A program made the translations under genes and the position numbers. DNA of 46,063 nucleotides from an uncultured bacterium (GTDB lineage Bacteria > Planctomycetota > UBA1135), in contig CALFOT010000087.1 of assembly GCA_937919925.1 (NCBI GenBank), forward strand, positions 1 to 46,063, in the 5' to 3' direction. Shown here piece after piece: positions 24,736-31,494 of this stretch. The stretch's first letter is position 1. Each line of letters opens with the position of its first letter. The notes below the pieces were generated by a model. That model searched no databases. It was not told the origin of the DNA and worked only from the letters and a program-made list of their open reading frames with translations.

Positions 24736-25287
24736 TTAGGCGTTTGCGGCGACCGCTGGGATGTAACCCTGGCCTTCGAGGAAGCTCATGATGGAGTGGA
24801 GCGATTCTTCTTCCGACTGGGTCTCCGAGTTAATCCTAACCTCAGGGTTTTCTGGAGCCTGATAAGGATCAGAAATGCCGGTGAAGTTCTTGATCTCGCC
24901 CGAAAGCGCTTTCGCATACAGGCCCTTGACATCGCGGCGCGTGAGCTCTTCAATCGAGCATTCCGCGTAAACCTCGACGAAGTTGCGGTTCATCGCGCGG
25001 CACTGGTTGCGCACTTCCGCATAAGGCGAAATCGCCGCGGTAATCGCAATGGCACCGTTGCGGGCAAGCAACTTGGAAACATAACCAATGCGCAGAATGT
25101 TGGTGTCGCGGTCTTCCTTCGAAAAGCCGAGGCCTTTCGAGAGATTCTCGCGTACTTCATCGCCATCCAACACCTCAACTTTGCAGCCGCGCTTGCGCAG
25201 CTCACCTTCAATCAAGCGGGACAGAGTGGACTTACCAGAGCCAGAGAGGCCGGTGAACCAGAGAACAAAACCTTTGTGGGCGGTCAT
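24736..25287 (-). CDS. cysC: Adenylylsulfate (APS) kinase
   Basis: A 183-residue enzyme that makes PAPS from APS and ATP. The P-loop is GLSGSGKS (13-20). Next come the APS-site block LDGDEVRENLSKGLGFSKEDRD, the ISPYAEVRNQCRA loop with the conserved Ser, and GLYAKALSGEIKNFTGISDPY with the family's K-AL-G-I--FTG. All expected residues are present. It is encoded together with sat, separated only by a small AP-family gene. Stand-alone cysC with sat gives PAPS, which can serve sulfate reduction or sulfation; neither a PAPS reductase nor a sulfotransferase is in this window. Confidence 0.95.
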   Translation of the reverse strand: MTAHKGFVLWFTGLSGSGKSTLSRLIEGELRKRGCKVEVLDGDEVRENLSKGLGFSKEDRDTNILRIGYVSKLLARNGAIAITAAISPYAEVRNQCRAMNRNFVEVYAECSIEELTRRDVKGLYAKALSGEIKNFTGISDPYQAPENPEVRINSETQSEEESLHSIMSFLEGQGYIPAVAANA

Positions 25288-25317
25288 TTGACTAATCTTT
25301 TTGGGGTACGGGGATGG

Positions 25318-26232
25318 TTACTTGAGCTTTCCTTCCAGGAAAGGAACCTCAAAGCACTTTTCGTGCATGATGGGACCGTGGCCGAAATAGCCACCTTCAC
25401 CAAAGAGTTCGCCGTGGTCGGCGGTGACGATTACCCAAGAATCCTTCGGCAACATGTCGTAGAAACGCGGGAAGACCACCTGATCCAGGTACTTCACGGT
25501 ATTGATTTGGCGCTCACGACACTTCTCGATCATCTCGATATTCATGAAGTCACCGGATTCCTTATCAGAAACCAACACACCATCCTCCCCTACCTGCTTA
25601 TCGAGCTTACGGAAGATTCCGTTGACGCCTGAAATGTGCGGTAGATCGTTCTTGTCTTCATCAGGCAAGCCATACGGGTAATGGGTTTCGCCAACGTTCA
25701 TCAAGTAGAACTGCGGGGTATTGCCCTTGAGCCCTTTGGACTCGCGTTTCTTATGCGCTTCCATTTCGTCGAGCATCAACAACATGTCGTTGTGCTTCGG
25801 CATCAGTTTGAAGCTATCAAAATCGCGGTTGATGCCGGTTGCAGGATTCAGAACTGGCAGCGAAACCATAGCGTGGGTTTCGTAGCCCTTCTTCTTCATG
25901 TACGACGGCAGCCAGAGGTGTGGAATCATGGCTTCAAAACCAGCTTCCGCCACGCCCAAGCGATCTTTGAACTTGTACAAATCTTCCTTGTAGTACTCCG
26001 AAGCGTAAACCTCAGTAGGACTAGTGTGTGGCACGAGGCCTGTAAGAAGGTTGTAATGCGACGGCGCGGTCCAGCCAGCGTACGAGAAGCGTGCCTCGAC
26101 GTTGTGTAGGCCACCGCAAAGAGCCGCAATATTGTTCGGCTCAGCCGCCATGAACGAGTCATAGCGGCACGAGTCGAGCGTAATGATGAACAGGTGATTG
26201 TTCTCGCGTTTCTTTCCGAAGATGCCGAACAT
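25318..26232 (-). CDS. Compact AP-superfamily (sulfatase-fold) hydrolase with Thr nucleophile
   Basis: A 304-residue, cytoplasmic-looking protein (no signal peptide). The first metal motif is IITLDSCRYDS (Asp20). The nucleophile block is WTAPSHYNLLTG (54-65): where sulfatases have C/S-x-P-x-R before LLTG, this protein has Thr55-Ala-Pro-Ser-His59, so formylglycine cannot form. Thr at this site is typical of phospho-transfer or phosphodiester members. The C-terminal metal motif is VTADHGELFGEGGYFGHG, and the protein stops soon after VPFLEG, so it lacks the C-terminal domain of sulfatases. It lies between sat and cysC with 29-30 base gaps, which is unusual. Confidence 0.8.
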   Translation of the reverse strand: MFGIFGKKRENNHLFIITLDSCRYDSFMAAEPNNIAALCGGLHNVEARFSYAGWTAPSHYNLLTGLVPHTSPTEVYASEYYKEDLYKFKDRLGVAEAGFEAMIPHLWLPSYMKKKGYETHAMVSLPVLNPATGINRDFDSFKLMPKHNDMLLMLDEMEAHKKRESKGLKGNTPQFYLMNVGETHYPYGLPDEDKNDLPHISGVNGIFRKLDKQVGEDGVLVSDKESGDFMNIEMIEKCRERQINTVKYLDQVVFPRFYDMLPKDSWVIVTADHGELFGEGGYFGHGPIMHEKCFEVPFLEGKLK

Positions 26233-26261
26233 GCCTTTTCTCGCTAAATCCTTATTGGGGG

Positions 26262-27413
26262 TTAAGCCTGCGCTGGAATAGCGTAGGAGGCAATGAGGAT
26301 GTCAGCGACTTCTGGACGAGTGAACTCGACCGGTGGGCGCTCGCCGTTCAAAAGCATTTCGCGAACCTTGGTGCCCGACAGAAAAATCTTTTGGTCGTTG
26401 GTTGCTGGGCTCGACTTCGTAGAAGCCATGCCACCCGTCAACTTGCAGTAGAAAGCATGTTCGAACATCAAAGTGTTGATCAAGATCTCGCCTTCTGCGA
26501 ACTTCCCAAAGATTTCCTGCGCATCGAAGGTACCGTAGTAGCTGCCAACTCCAGCATGATCGCGGCCAATGATGATGTGCGTGCAGCCGTAGTTCTGACG
26601 GCATAAAGCGTGCAAGATTGCCTCGCGAGGACCACCGTAGCGCATGGCTTGTGGGTAGACACCAAGCATGGTGCGATCCAGCGGGTAGTACTTATTCAAC
26701 AAAGCGTGGTAGCACTCCATACGCACATCGGAAGGGATGTCGTCGCTCTTGGTGTCGCCAACCAGCGGGTGAACCAACAGGCCATCGGTTTGCTCCAAAG
26801 CAACCTTAGTTAGGTATTCGTGAGCGCGGTGGATGGGGTTACGTGTTTGAAACGCAACGACAGTGTTCCAACCCTTCGCAGCGAATGCGGCGCGTGTTTG
26901 CGTTGGGGTCAAACGGTATTCATTGTGCTTTGCGTAAGCTGGCACGTTCGCAACCGTAATCACACCACCAATATAAGTGGCGCCAGTAGAAGCCAAGTAG
27001 CCCCAAGCTGGATGCTCTTCATCGCCCGCGTAACACTGAGTGAGTTCCTTCTTCTTATCAGGCTGGTAAACGCTGTCCACAGCCATGATGCCGTAAACAG
27101 TGCCATCTTCGCCAACCAAAGCAACTTCCGAGCCAGCTGCGACTGCTTCGCCATCTTTGGGCGCAAGCACCACAGGCAAAGGCCATGCAACTCCAGAAGC
27201 CAGGTGCATGTTGTTCACGACGCCGTTGTAATCGGCCTCATTCATGAAGCCTGCAAGCGGGCTCATGGCGCCAATCGCAATCATTTCCAGATCACTTGTT
27301 TCACGCGAGTTCAAGCTAACCACTGGTAAACCAGCGGCCTTGGCCAAAAGAGAATTGCGCTCGTCACCTTCGACGACGCGATTGATGAGAGTTCCACCGT
27401 GCGGAGCGATCAT
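26262..27413 (-). CDS. sat: Sulfate adenylyltransferase (ATP sulfurylase)
   Basis: A 383-residue single-chain ATP sulfurylase that makes APS from sulfate and ATP. The N-terminal PUA-like domain precedes the catalytic motifs QTRNPIHRAHE (189-199) and GRDHAGVG (283-290), the HxxH and adenine-binding loops. The C-terminal SGTKVREMLLNGERPP is the usual final block. No fused APS kinase is present; cysC is separate nearby. It is the first enzyme gene after the small RHH protein B (32 bases upstream), likely in the same transcript. Works with CysC to make PAPS. Confidence 0.95.
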   Translation of the reverse strand: MIAPHGGTLINRVVEGDERNSLLAKAAGLPVVSLNSRETSDLEMIAIGAMSPLAGFMNEADYNGVVNNMHLASGVAWPLPVVLAPKDGEAVAAGSEVALVGEDGTVYGIMAVDSVYQPDKKKELTQCYAGDEEHPAWGYLASTGATYIGGVITVANVPAYAKHNEYRLTPTQTRAAFAAKGWNTVVAFQTRNPIHRAHEYLTKVALEQTDGLLVHPLVGDTKSDDIPSDVRMECYHALLNKYYPLDRTMLGVYPQAMRYGGPREAILHALCRQNYGCTHIIIGRDHAGVGSYYGTFDAQEIFGKFAEGEILINTLMFEHAFYCKLTGGMASTKSSPATNDQKIFLSGTKVREMLLNGERPPVEFTRPEVADILIASYAIPAQA

Positions 27414-27445
27414 GATTGAATTGGGATTGGGAAGTGGGTCTATGG

Positions 27446-27670
27446 TTACAGGTAGCCGAGGTTCTTCAATTTTTGGCGTACTGCCTGAAGTTCCTCGGAG
27501 GAGTATTCCTGATTATCTTTGTTTTCAACCTCGCTGACTAAGTCACGAAGCACAAAAACAATGAAATCGGTGGCCGATGAGAACCCAGAATTATCAATCA
27601 CCTGCCCAATCCGCCGGTAAAGCGGACGCGGGATCTTGACGGTTACTTTGCTCTCTTTTTGCATGGCCAT
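27446..27670 (-). CDS. Small ribbon-helix-helix-like protein B
   Basis: A 74-residue protein when read from ATG 27670; ATG 27664 and TTG 27697 are alternatives. The N-terminal strand SKVTVKIPRPLYRRI and the helices VIDNSGFSSATDFIVFVLRDLV form a ribbon-helix-helix pattern; the first is close to the CopG/ParD arrangement. An acidic C-terminal helix ends QKLKNLGYL, as in the RHH protein A at 20090. The gene heads the sat-cysC-AP run and faces an intergenic region with three copies of CTCTGATT, suitable as an operator. Autoregulation of the run is inference. Confidence 0.7.
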   Translation of the reverse strand: MAMQKESKVTVKIPRPLYRRIGQVIDNSGFSSATDFIVFVLRDLVSEVENKDNQEYSSEELQAVRQKLKNLGYL

Positions 27671-27687
27671 GAGGTTCGGAAGATCGC

Positions 27688-27693
27688 ATTGTA
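27688..27693 (-). promoter_or_regulatory. Candidate -10 box for the RHH B-sat run
   Basis: On the minus strand TACAAT lies about 18 bases before ATG 27670. No good -35 box is found at the right distance; the place for it overlaps the first CTCTGATT copy, so repression by an RHH dimer bound there would be simple. The evidence is only one hexamer. Confidence 0.3.
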
Positions 27694-27704
27694 ACAAAAC
27701 TACA

Positions 27705-27808
27705 CTCTGATTGGAGTGCGATTAGGCGTCAAATCAGAGTGCGATTGCCGTCTCAGGTAGCTTTATCGGCCGCTGGCCGGTAAATCTTAATCAAAGGAAG
27801 CTCTGATT
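27705..27808. repeat. CTCTGATT repeats and GAGTGCGATT direct repeat
   Basis: CTCTGATT occurs at 27705-27712 and 27801-27808, and inverted (AATCAGAG) at 27732-27739, so the first pair forms an inverted repeat with a 19-base centre. Between and beside them, GAGTGCGATT is repeated at 27714-27723 and 27737-27746 (23 bases apart). A further CTCTGATT copy is at 28393-28400. Short direct and inverted repeats in a divergent promoter region are what RHH regulators usually bind. Confidence 0.5.
27762..27784. repeat. GC-rich hairpin in the divergent region
   Basis: TTTATCGGCC (27762-27771) and GGCCGGTAAA (27775-27784) pair at nine of ten positions around a three-base loop. Since the genes on both sides point away, this is unlikely to be a normal terminator; it may be an operator or a 5' leader structure. 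Confidence 0.45.
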
Positions 27809-27877
27809 TCGCCACCTTGAGTGGCATTCGTGGCATAATATTGACCGAGCACCCCACCAACCGGTGTTCCACTCAAG

Positions 27878-28381
27878 ATGCGCACTTCCGTCCTCCTTCC
27901 TCTAGCTCTGGTAGCGGCCCTTGGCGCATGCTCCGGCGATTCTGCTCCAACCGCTTTCAGCAACCCCGAAGCCGCCATGGATGCTGCTGATAGCGCCAAA
28001 GCAGCAAAAGATTATGTCGCCGCCAAAGCCAGCTACCAGTATGCCCTGGAAAATGGCAGCGAGAGTCTGCAGGCCGACGCCATGTTTGGTCTGTTGGATG
28101 TCAACATCGCTGATCTGGATGAGCCTGGAGCGATTGCTAACTTCGCCCGCCTCTCTAGTGACTTCACCGCGAGCCTAACCCAAGGCGAACTTTCACGCTG
28201 CATCGATGTTGCTGTGATGGCCAAAATGGTGGATCTGAGCGATAAAATCCTCGATTATGCCATAAGCACCTACCCGGAAATGAAAGATGCACTGGGGAAG
28301 GCCTCGCTGGACCTTGAATTAATCAAAACCGAACGCCCGGGCGCAGCAAACATGGCGGAAGTCGGCTACGCCGGCGATTAA
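27878..28381 (+). CDS. TPR-like lipoprotein L1
   Basis: A 167-residue protein with a lipoprotein signal peptide and lipobox LVAALGAC (Cys18). The mature part is alpha-helical and looks like tetratricopeptide-type repeats: KDYVAAKASYQYALENG, ALFGLLD-like ADAMFGLLDVNIADL and later ILDYAISTYPEM. It has no enzymatic motif. The segment LSDKILDYAISTYPE resembles LTQPILDYAMATYPT of the lipoprotein at 28512, so the two are paralogues. It is transcribed divergently from the RHH B-sat run and may share its control region. Confidence 0.6.
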   Translation: MRTSVLLPLALVAALGACSGDSAPTAFSNPEAAMDAADSAKAAKDYVAAKASYQYALENGSESLQADAMFGLLDVNIADLDEPGAIANFARLSSDFTASLTQGELSRCIDVAVMAKMVDLSDKILDYAISTYPEMKDALGKASLDLELIKTERPGAANMAEVGYAGD

Positions 28382-28392
28382 ACTCCCACGCT

Positions 28393-28444
28393 CTCTGATT
28401 GATTTATTGGCCCCCATTACCCCAATAAATCACTCGAATTCGAG
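28393..28444. repeat. Perfect hairpin and 12-base palindrome between the two lipoprotein genes
   Basis: TGATTTATTGG (28400-28410) and CCAATAAATCA (28422-28432) form a perfect 11-base stem with an 11-base loop. Directly after comes the perfect palindrome CTCGAATTCGAG (28433-28444). A CTCTGATT copy precedes it (28393-28400). The stem is A/T-rich and no T run follows, so it is a poor terminator and could instead be an operator cluster or a processed RNA structure. Confidence 0.5.
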
Positions 28445-28480
28445 CTTGTCATAGCGTGCCAAAGCAGCTCAAAAAAGTTC

Positions 28481-28499
28481 CCAAATCTGCATAATTTGG
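28481..28499. promoter_or_regulatory. Palindrome before lipoprotein L2
   Basis: CCAAAT (28481-28486) and ATTTGG (28494-28499) form an inverted repeat around a CATAAT hexamer (28490-28495) that could be the -10 box of the L2 gene at 28512. No good -35 box is present. Confidence 0.3.
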
Positions 28500-28511
28500 T
28501 ACGCTCTCTTT

Positions 28512-28919
28512 ATGGAATTCCACGTGATGCTTCAGTACTTGGTTGTCGTCATCCTGCTGCTAGCTTCGTGTGGCGGCAAACAAGAAGCGGTTTCTGCGCC
28601 GCACGTAAATATGGCCAGTGAGCCCGCAGAAGCCTCATGGCTGGAACGTTTTCAAACTGCCGCGCGCAGTGACAATCCAGCCAATGCTCTCGCCATTTTT
28701 GAACAACTCCAAACCGAGCATGCCGAACTGCTGAGTTCCGATAACCTGCTAACGATGGCGGTCTACGCGGTGGAAATTGCTCGCAGCATCGAACTCACGC
28801 AGCCGATTTTAGATTATGCCATGGCCACCTACCCCACCGACATCGGTAAGTTTGGTGGCATTGATGCGGCCTTGTTCCGTTTGATGCATCCTGATTCAGA
28901 CGCAACCACGAAGGGCTAA
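28512..28919 (+). CDS. TPR-like lipoprotein L2
   Basis: A 135-residue protein. A hydrophobic stretch (YLVVVILLLASCGGK) ends in the lipobox LLASC. ATG 28527 is another possible start. The rest is alpha-helical with helices such as NPANALAIFEQLQTEHAELL and SIELTQPILDYAMATYP, and is related to the lipoprotein at 27878 over the second half. The function is unknown. It lies 131 bases after L1 and ends 13 bases before the convergent AP3 gene. Confidence 0.6.
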   Translation: MEFHVMLQYLVVVILLLASCGGKQEAVSAPHVNMASEPAEASWLERFQTAARSDNPANALAIFEQLQTEHAELLSSDNLLTMAVYAVEIARSIELTQPILDYAMATYPTDIGKFGGIDAALFRLMHPDSDATTKG

Positions 28920-28932
28920 AGGGCGCGGACTC

Positions 28933-31446
28933 TTATTGAACCGTCAGTGGTGCGCTGTCGTAATCACTAGGGATGGGCACGTGCACCAACTGCAAAACGG
29001 TCGGGGCTAAATGCACCACATCATAAAACTCCGCGCCTGCCGGCAGGGAGGTGTGGCGGTTACTGAAGAAGATGCCTTGCACGCTGTGGATATCCACACC
29101 ACAGTGATCGCCTGACCACGCATAGGTGTTATCCGTAACAAAGGGTCCAGGTACCGCAATCACATCGCCGTTTTCATCTTCGCCATCCACCAGCGTAATG
29201 CCGCCAGAAGTTGCGTTCCAAGCTGCGCGATAACCACTGACAAAATCGATGGTGATTTCCGCGGCTCCCTCTTGCTCAATCACAGGCTTGTGGTTCTCAT
29301 CGAGCACGACCTTGCCCTGTTCATCTTTGAGTTGCGTTTGGTGCACATAAGGGCCCTGGTAGAGGTCATCACGTAGGTAAACTTTCTTCACAATCTTGGC
29401 TCCCGATTGTGGATCCGTCATCTCATACAAACGTGCGCTAATCTGCGCGACCACGTCAGCGACTTCTTCTTGGGTGACCAAACCGAGGGCTTCCCGGCCT
29501 TTTACATTGAGGTAAATTTTGCCAATCGCCATAGAGAATGCTTGCGATTGACGCCAATCTACATACTGCAAATACTGGCTCTGCATGCGCGCGGCGGGAA
29601 TGGGTGTTTGAATGCTGGTGTGGTTGGTGATGTTCAAAAAACCCTCCTGCGCCAACCAAGCATTCAAATCCACCTGGCGGCGGAAGCTATCAAAACCATG
29701 GTCCGACACAATCATCAGGGTGTCTTCTGGGCGGAGCACTTCATCCAGCAAGTAACCAACCAACTTATCCATCTCTTGGTAAATCACCAAGCCACTGTTC
29801 TTCAACTGAAATTTACGCCCGAAGTACTCCACCTCTCGCGAAGCGAACTCTTCGTTGTATTGCGGGTGTAGCGGATCCATGTGGCGCATCAACATGTGAA
29901 AGATGCGATCCGGCGTGCCGAAGAAATGAAACAAAACTTTCCAGTCTGGGTCGGCGACCGCATCCTTCAGCAAACGGGTACGCCAACCAAGGGTGTACTC
30001 AATATCCGCCAAGAAGGCGTCATCCGAAAGCTCCGCATCTTTGACCGCGTGAGTTTGGCAAGCCCATCCGAGGGTTTCAAACAAGCCGGTACGGCTGGCG
30101 ATTTCCGCAGCCAAAGTCGGTGGCCAGCAGAAACGGCTACCTGGAGTTGGGTGATCGGGATCGATCTGCAACGGCGAGGAGAACATCTCCAACGCACCAT
30201 CGATTTCTTCCGCCCAAAAGCGCACCATGGCATAGGTGCTGAAATGAGGATTCCATACGAACTCCACGCGATAGAAATCACTCCAAGAGTTGATCGCAAT
30301 CCTTTGCGAAACTCCGGCAACTTCGAGCTCCACGGCACTCGCACCAGGCTGCCACTGGGCCGCAATCGGCACCCAGGTATTCAGCGTCGACAATGCATTG
30401 TTGTGGAAGAGAGCATTCAACTCGTTGAAACGCTCTCCACGGTTATTGGCTTCACTTAGGGCCCTGAGTTCCGCCTCCAGTTGCTCAATCATGACCTGAT
30501 TAGCTGGACCAAATAATTTCGACTGCAAACGCCCATCCTCACCGGGAGTGAGTTGATACACCATCACCGTGCCAGCCTTGGAACCATTTGGGGCCGTCAG
30601 CGAATCCGTAGCACCAAAGGCATTGGCTGGTTTGGCAGCATATTCCTTGCGCACCCGCACGCGCTTGGCGCTAGTGGTGTAAATAGCACTTGAATTCAAA
30701 CCACCTACAGCATCCGGTGCGCCCAAACCGGCAACCAACTTGCCGTGTTCCAACTGCTGCACTGGATAAGCCACAATGGTGCCTTGGCCGCGGAAGGGTA
30801 CCCCGTTGGCGTCTAGCGTTTCCCAGTAATTCGCCGCCTGGTTGAGGCTGTAATAGTCCGGGAAGCCCTTCTGTGGGTAAACATGCAACCACGACATGCC
30901 GTACCAGATGCCACCGCCAGCGGCGACCACGGCAAGTACCAAACCTGCAGGTTTATGCTTCCGGCCCACGCCGAACAGTAAAATCAGCCCAAGTAACACC
31001 CCGCCACCCATCAAGAAATACGCTTGCTTGGGCTCTGCGAACGGCAAGCCAAGGGCGACGGCATCCAAGTATTCTTTGCGCTGAAAACCAATGTCAATGC
31101 CAATCGGTGAAGCGGCACTGGTAGTTCGTTTCATACCCACGAAATCGTAAATCGCGTGCTTGCCGGGGTTTTTGCCGGTATTCAGAGATGCCCAAGAAAC
31201 CGGTGATTGGGCGGGATTGGCCGGCATTAACGGTGCGAAAGTACCCTGCTCCCGTAAACGTGAGAAATTCGGAAGTTGCCCTTGATCCATCCAATCCTCA
31301 GCCATTTTGGCATCCATGCCATCCATGCCCAGCACGATGACGCGGCCCGTTGGAGCAGCCTGTGTTTGCGCACACAGCCCGGAATTCCCGGCGAAAAATA
31401 GGACGATGCTGCAAGCAGGCAGAAAAAGATGTGGTCGGTAAGTCAT
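28933..31446 (-). CDS. AP3: large alkaline-phosphatase-superfamily phosphodiesterase-like membrane protein
   Basis: An 837-residue protein with an N-terminal signal peptide (CSIVLFFAGNSG) and two more hydrophobic helices near residues 144-185 that may anchor a middle segment. The hydrolase core begins VIVLGMDGMDAKMAED. The nucleophile block is AQSPVSWASLNTGKNPGKHA, and the metal-binding block is MIVSDHGFDSFRRQ. These match AP1 and AP2 at the same positions, so this is a third paralogue. It carries YSWSGDHCGVDIHSVQG-like final metal ligands near the C-terminus (TYAWSGDHCG). The substrate is unknown; a sulfatase C-x-P-x-R motif is absent. Confidence 0.85.
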   Translation of the reverse strand: MTYRPHLFLPACSIVLFFAGNSGLCAQTQAAPTGRVIVLGMDGMDAKMAEDWMDQGQLPNFSRLREQGTFAPLMPANPAQSPVSWASLNTGKNPGKHAIYDFVGMKRTTSAASPIGIDIGFQRKEYLDAVALGLPFAEPKQAYFLMGGGVLLGLILLFGVGRKHKPAGLVLAVVAAGGGIWYGMSWLHVYPQKGFPDYYSLNQAANYWETLDANGVPFRGQGTIVAYPVQQLEHGKLVAGLGAPDAVGGLNSSAIYTTSAKRVRVRKEYAAKPANAFGATDSLTAPNGSKAGTVMVYQLTPGEDGRLQSKLFGPANQVMIEQLEAELRALSEANNRGERFNELNALFHNNALSTLNTWVPIAAQWQPGASAVELEVAGVSQRIAINSWSDFYRVEFVWNPHFSTYAMVRFWAEEIDGALEMFSSPLQIDPDHPTPGSRFCWPPTLAAEIASRTGLFETLGWACQTHAVKDAELSDDAFLADIEYTLGWRTRLLKDAVADPDWKVLFHFFGTPDRIFHMLMRHMDPLHPQYNEEFASREVEYFGRKFQLKNSGLVIYQEMDKLVGYLLDEVLRPEDTLMIVSDHGFDSFRRQVDLNAWLAQEGFLNITNHTSIQTPIPAARMQSQYLQYVDWRQSQAFSMAIGKIYLNVKGREALGLVTQEEVADVVAQISARLYEMTDPQSGAKIVKKVYLRDDLYQGPYVHQTQLKDEQGKVVLDENHKPVIEQEGAAEITIDFVSGYRAAWNATSGGITLVDGEDENGDVIAVPGPFVTDNTYAWSGDHCGVDIHSVQGIFFSNRHTSLPAGAEFYDVVHLAPTVLQLVHVPIPSDYDSAPLTVQ

Positions 31447-31494
31447 GACAAGGGTTGGCTCGAGCGCCAGGATGACGTAGTTTATTCTCGCGTG

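Noticed and set aside
24796-25632. Long plus-strand frame (278 residues) across cysC and the compact AP gene
   Set aside because: It is antisense to two genes with clear motifs and encodes no recognisable domain.
25318-26232. Formylglycine sulfatase (from the SCRYDS Cys)
   Set aside because: That Cys is in the first metal motif, not in the nucleophile block; the nucleophile position holds Thr.
26262-27413. Standard assimilatory sulfate operon
   Set aside because: Only sat and cysC are here; cysH, cysI/J and cysD/N are absent, and the neighbours are AP-family hydrolases.
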